DNA of 64,000 nucleotides. Source: Bradyrhizobium sp. JYMT SZCCT0180 (lineage in GTDB: Bacteria > Pseudomonadota > Alphaproteobacteria > Rhizobiales > Xanthobacteraceae). Below are positions 60,996-64,000 of this stretch, piece after piece. Below the pieces are notes generated by a model. It had not been told where the DNA came from. It searched no databases and saw only the letters and a list, made by a program, of their open reading frames with translations. Position numbers and translations under genes: made by a program. The stretch lies in the NCBI RefSeq assembly GCF_018130165.1, contig NZ_JAFCLZ010000010.1, forward strand, positions 1 to 64,000, written 5' to 3'. Position 1 is the first letter of the stretch. The number at the start of each line of letters is the position of its first letter.

Positions 60996-61394
60996 ATGTT
61001 GAACGCGCCCAAGGAGGTTAAGGCAGTTGCGGCGTGGCCGGTGGAAATCCGGCTGGTGAAGGACCGCCGCGCCCTTCACGTCACCTTTGACGACGGTGCG
61101 GATTTCAATCTGTCGGCGGAACTGCTCCGGGTGACCAGTCCGTCCGCTGAAGTGCAGGGGCATTCCGAAGCGCAACGCAAGACGGTCGGCGGCAAGCGCA
61201 ACGTGACCATTCTCTCCGTCGATCCCGTCGGCAATTACGCCGTGCGGCTCGGCTTCGACGACATGCACAATACCGGCATCTACTCCTGGGCGTTCCTGCA
61301 CGATCTCGGCAGCAACGCCGAGCGGCGTTTTCAGGATTATCTCGACGAGCTCCAGGCCAAGGCCCTCGACCGCGACAGACCGGGCATGCGCTGA
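60996..61394 (+). CDS. DUF971 domain protein
   Basis: A 132-residue soluble protein. WPVEIRLVKDRRALHVTFDDG, LSAELLRVTSPSAEVQGH and VGNYAVRLGFDDMHNTGIYSW match DUF971, the domain also found at the N-terminus of gamma-butyrobetaine hydroxylase. The Cys ligands used for zinc in some relatives are absent. An in-frame TTG at 60987 would add three residues. It is often linked to Mrp-type Fe-S carriers, so a role in Fe-S assembly for the enzyme is plausible. Confidence 0.83.
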   Translation: MLNAPKEVKAVAAWPVEIRLVKDRRALHVTFDDGADFNLSAELLRVTSPSAEVQGHSEAQRKTVGGKRNVTILSVDPVGNYAVRLGFDDMHNTGIYSWAFLHDLGSNAERRFQDYLDELQAKALDRDRPGMR

Positions 61395-61452
61395 CCCCAT
61401 TCAGCAATGCTTGCCTTGACGGCGACACGAACGGACGAAACGATCGCCGCGA

Positions 61453-62766
61453 ATGCTCCGTGCTCTCACCATCCGCCGCCTCGTAGCGCTGACCTGGACT
61501 GCTTTGCTGGTCCTGCCGGCGCTTGGAACCAGCGCCGCCCACGCGCAGTTGCGCGGCCATGGCGGGCCGGTGCGCGCCTTGGCGATTTCTCCCGATGGTG
61601 CGAGCGTCATTTCAGGCAGCTTCGATTCAACCGCGATCCGCTGGTCGCTGACATCGAATGCGGCCGAGCAGGTGCTGCGTTTCCACGCCGACGCCGTCAA
61701 TGCGGTGGTGTTGCTGCGGGATGGCCGGGCCGCGACGGCGGGCGCCGATGGCCGCATTGCGATCTGGACCGCCGGCAACACCCGGCCCGACGCGGTGCTG
61801 GAAGGCCATAGCGCGCCGATCGCAGCCCTTGCGGTTTCGCCCGATGGCGCAACATTGGCCTCCGTGTCGTGGGACCAAACGGTGCGCCTGTGGCCGCTCG
61901 CGGGCGGCGCGGCGCGCGTGCTGGAAGGGCATACCCAGAACGTCAACGGCGTCGCTTTTTCGCCCGACGGCCGCACGCTGGTCAGCGTCAGCTATGATCA
62001 GAGCGTTCGCATCTGGCCGCTGGCGGGCACGTCGCCGCCATCAGTCATTGCGATGCCGACCCCGCTCAACGCCGTCGCGATTGGCCGAGATGGCGAAATC
62101 GCGGTCGGAGGCGCCGACGGCAGACTGTATTTCTTGGGCAGCGACGGCGTGCGCGCCGGTGACGTTGAAGCCGGACCCAGGCCCGTGATCTCGATGGCGA
62201 TCTCGCCCGACGGCGCGTGGGTCGCGGCCGCCGGTATTGGCGGCGCGGTCGCGGTGATCGATCGCAAGGCGCGCAATCTCGCGCGCACATTGGTAGGTCC
62301 GGGGCTGCCGGTCTGGTCGGTGGCGTTTCTGCCTGACAGTCGCACGCTGCTCACCGGCGGTGCTGACAGCACCATCCGCCGCTGGAACGCGGTGACCGGA
62401 GAACCCGTCGATCCCTTGCTGTTTGAACACACCGCGGACCCACTGGCCGCGTATGCCGGCGACCGCGGCGCGGATATTTTTCGTGCCTGCGTCGCCTGCC
62501 ATACGCTTGGCGCCGATCAGGCCAACCGGGCAGGGCCGACGCTGGCCGGTCTGTTCGGCCGGCGCATCGCGACCTTGCCCGGATATGATTTCTCCGACGC
62601 GCTCAAGCGGCTCGATATCGTCTGGACGCCGGAGACGGTTTCGAAATTGTTCGAGATCGGGCCCGCGGCCTACACGCCGGGCACCAAGATGCCCGAGCAG
62701 CGCATCGGCTCCGAACAGGACCGTGCCGCTTTGGTGCAGTTCCTGGAGCGCGCCACGAAGCGCTAG
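61453..62766 (+). CDS. WD40-repeat/cytochrome c fusion
   Basis: A 437-residue exported protein. The signal peptide ends TSAAHAQL near residue 32. Residues 35-325 form about seven WD40-like blades (repeated AISPDGA-S--GS-D-T-R-W pattern). A class I cytochrome c follows: C346, C349, H350 bind heme and Met413 in GTKMPEQ is the distal ligand. It could accept electrons from the formate dehydrogenase or bring the cytochrome to a partner in the periplasm. It converges with the LysR gene nine bases beyond. Confidence 0.9.
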   Translation: MLRALTIRRLVALTWTALLVLPALGTSAAHAQLRGHGGPVRALAISPDGASVISGSFDSTAIRWSLTSNAAEQVLRFHADAVNAVVLLRDGRAATAGADGRIAIWTAGNTRPDAVLEGHSAPIAALAVSPDGATLASVSWDQTVRLWPLAGGAARVLEGHTQNVNGVAFSPDGRTLVSVSYDQSVRIWPLAGTSPPSVIAMPTPLNAVAIGRDGEIAVGGADGRLYFLGSDGVRAGDVEAGPRPVISMAISPDGAWVAAAGIGGAVAVIDRKARNLARTLVGPGLPVWSVAFLPDSRTLLTGGADSTIRRWNAVTGEPVDPLLFEHTADPLAAYAGDRGADIFRACVACHTLGADQANRAGPTLAGLFGRRIATLPGYDFSDALKRLDIVWTPETVSKLFEIGPAAYTPGTKMPEQRIGSEQDRAALVQFLERATKR

Positions 62767-62775
62767 GCGTCACGA

Positions 62776-63693
62776 CTACCGGCTACGTGTATTCCGGGCC
62801 GGAGCTTCCGCTTTCGCTGCAATCGTTTCAAGCAACCAACCCTTGAACGACAGCATCGCAGGTGATGGTTGCCGGGAATGCAGCGACGTAATCCAGTAGT
62901 CGCCGAGCGTCACTTCGGTCTTGAACGGACGTACCAGCCGCCGCTCACGGACCTCGTCCCGAAACATCTCCGCCGGCAACAACGCAACGCCGGTACCGCG
63001 CGCTGCAACGCTTGCGATCGTGATCGATGAGTCGAACACCATTCCCTTGATGACGGGACTAAGCAGTCCTGCCGCGGCAAACCAGCGCGACCATTCGTCC
63101 TGTCGATAGGAACGCAACAGCACCTCGCGTTTGAGATCGGCCGGCCGGCTCAGCCTGCGGGCCAGCGCCGGCGCGCAGAACGGAGTAAACGACGCCCCCA
63201 TCAGGCGGGTCGCGTCGGTACCGTGCCAGAGGCCGTCGCCAAACCTGATGGCGTAATCGAGGCCTTCGCCCGCTATGTCGACGCGATTGTTGTTGACGAA
63301 CAGACGCAAATCGATCCGCGGATACGCCTTCCTGAAAGAGTCGAGTCGCGGCAGCAGCCATCCCGACGCGAAGGTGCCGACGACGCCGATCGTGATGACG
63401 TCCTGGTAGCGACCGTCTTCAAAACGATTGACCGCTTCGTTGAGCCGCCCGAAAGCCTCGACGATGCTGGGCAGCAGTGCTTGTCCTTCGTCGGTCAGTG
63501 CGACGCCGCGCGGTAACCGGCGAAACAGCTGCGCGCCAAGCCTGTCCTCCAGCGCTTTTACCTGCTGACTGACGGCGGCCTGCGTAACGCGGAGTTCAAG
63601 GCCGGCACGGGTGAAACTCAGGTTGCGCGCCGTCGCCTCGAAGGCCCGTAATGCATTCAGCGGAAGATGTGAAAGCTTCGTCCTGCGGCGCAT
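62776..63693 (-). CDS. AmpR-like LysR-family regulator
   Basis: A 305-residue LysR regulator. LPLNALRAFEATARNLSFTRA and TQAAVSQQVKALEDRLGAQLFRRLPRG in pieces form the helix-turn-helix (residues 11-60). The closely spaced PLNALRAFEA start and LFRRLPRGVALTDEGQALLP are characteristic of AmpR and GcvA. It is divergent from a class A beta-lactamase gene, the usual AmpR arrangement. The effector domain would sense cell-wall muropeptides if it is AmpR. Confidence 0.88.
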   Translation of the reverse strand: MRRRTKLSHLPLNALRAFEATARNLSFTRAGLELRVTQAAVSQQVKALEDRLGAQLFRRLPRGVALTDEGQALLPSIVEAFGRLNEAVNRFEDGRYQDVITIGVVGTFASGWLLPRLDSFRKAYPRIDLRLFVNNNRVDIAGEGLDYAIRFGDGLWHGTDATRLMGASFTPFCAPALARRLSRPADLKREVLLRSYRQDEWSRWFAAAGLLSPVIKGMVFDSSITIASVAARGTGVALLPAEMFRDEVRERRLVRPFKTEVTLGDYWITSLHSRQPSPAMLSFKGWLLETIAAKAEAPARNTRSR

Positions 63694-63702
63694 CGTTCGA
63701 CC

Positions 63703-63715
63703 CTAGTTTTTCTAA
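63703..63715. promoter_or_regulatory. Candidate LysR binding site upstream of the beta-lactamase gene
   Basis: CTAGTTTTTCTAA in the 101-base divergent region is a short imperfect dyad with TTAG/CTAG arms, ending 80 bases before the beta-lactamase start. LysR boxes have the form T-N11-A. Only a weak match, based on position. Confidence 0.3.
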
Positions 63716-63794
63716 TGCCTGCATTCAAAACTGATCGTTTGTCAAGGCAGCGCCTTCTGGGCACGTTCCCGCCCGCAACCCGGAGGGATTCGAA

Positions 63795-64000
63795 ATGATC
63801 AGCAGGAGACAGTTTCACCTTGGTTTCGGCGCAGCACTGATAGCCGCTGATCTGACCGTCTTGCCAAAGGCGGCACGCGCAGCGGGCACGGATCAACGAC
63901 TGATCGCCGAGATCAAGCGTCTGGAGAGCGAGAGCGGTGGCCGGCTCGGCGTTTGTGTGCTGGAGACGGCAACCGGTGCGCGTCATGTCCACCGGGGCGA
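63795..64000 (+). CDS. Class A beta-lactamase, 5' part only
   Basis: Sixty-eight codons are visible before the window ends. A twin-arginine-like signal (ISRRQFHLGFGAALIAADLTV) runs to KAARA, then GTDQRLIAEIKRLESESGGRL and GVCVLETATGARHVHRG follow. The segment GRLGVCVLETATG is like the beginning of class A enzymes (VGVALLDTATG). The active-site SxxK, SDN and KTG motifs lie beyond the end. With the divergent AmpR-like gene this should be an inducible beta-lactamase exported through Tat. The identification is from the N-terminal part only. Confidence 0.75.
   Translation, partial: MISRRQFHLGFGAALIAADLTVLPKAARAAGTDQRLIAEIKRLESESGGRLGVCVLETATGARHVHRG

Overview
The window looks like chromosome of a Bradyrhizobium-type alphaproteobacterium (Nitrobacteraceae). 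The grounds are high G+C, dense catabolic operons, many solute-binding proteins, several families of short palindromic interspersed repeats of the Bradyrhizobium kind, two GGAAC-N16-(C/G)GTT promoters that fit the alphaproteobacterial stress sigma factor EcfG, and a formate dehydrogenase cluster with DUF3305/DUF3306 genes. I see no rRNA, tRNA, CRISPR array, insertion sequence or phage gene.

Layout. 0.5-4.0 kb: gcl-hyi-glxR, the glyoxylate to glycerate route. 4.1-4.9 kb: a DUF1236 envelope protein behind a candidate EcfG promoter, and an internally deleted vanZ-like gene. 5.0-10.2 kb: a two-subunit thiamine-diphosphate decarboxylase, a TctC-type binding protein, an amidohydrolase, a 2-hydroxyacid dehydrogenase and a metallo-beta-lactamase-fold hydrolase. 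10.2-14.5 kb: two paralogous LivJ-type binding proteins around a TetR regulator and an SDR, with two perfect palindromic operators and a remnant of a carboxymuconolactone decarboxylase gene. 15.1-26.2 kb: an apparent 2-aminobenzoate (anthranilate) catabolic cluster by the CoA-thioester route: ligase, 2-aminobenzoyl-CoA monooxygenase/reductase, enoyl-CoA hydratase, SDR, RidA, two paralogous cupins, a flavin hydroxylase, a binding protein and a MarR regulator. Four copies of one MarR-like box lie upstream of the main genes.

26.4-41.8 kb: a penicillin-acylase-family hydrolase, a class III aminotransferase, a gamma-glutamyltransferase-family enzyme, a PLP enzyme/kinase pair like hydroxylysine kinase with its phospho-lyase, a 2-hydroxyacid dehydrogenase, a complete peptide ABC transporter, a class II aldolase and a GntR regulator. 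Together they suggest import and breakdown of peptides, amides and amines. 41.9-48.2 kb: an acetylpolyamine deacetylase-like enzyme, a fused indolepyruvate ferredoxin oxidoreductase with a divergent Lrp regulator, a small exported protein behind a perfect EcfG-type promoter, and a Sel1-repeat protein.

48.3-62.8 kb: a formate dehydrogenase island. An Mrp-type Fe-S carrier and a polyferredoxin face left. A biotin-ligase-fold protein, DUF6505, DUF6352, DUF3305, DUF3306, an HTH-TorD fusion, a short Tat protein, FdhA, FdhB, FdhC, a 51-residue membrane peptide, a DUF971 protein and a WD40-cytochrome c fusion face right. Formate would be oxidised outside the membrane and electrons passed through FdhB and FdhC to the quinone pool or a c-type cytochrome. 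The accessory genes look like an assembly and regulatory module whose functions are mostly undescribed. 62.8-64 kb: an AmpR-like LysR regulator divergent from a class A beta-lactamase gene cut by the window end.
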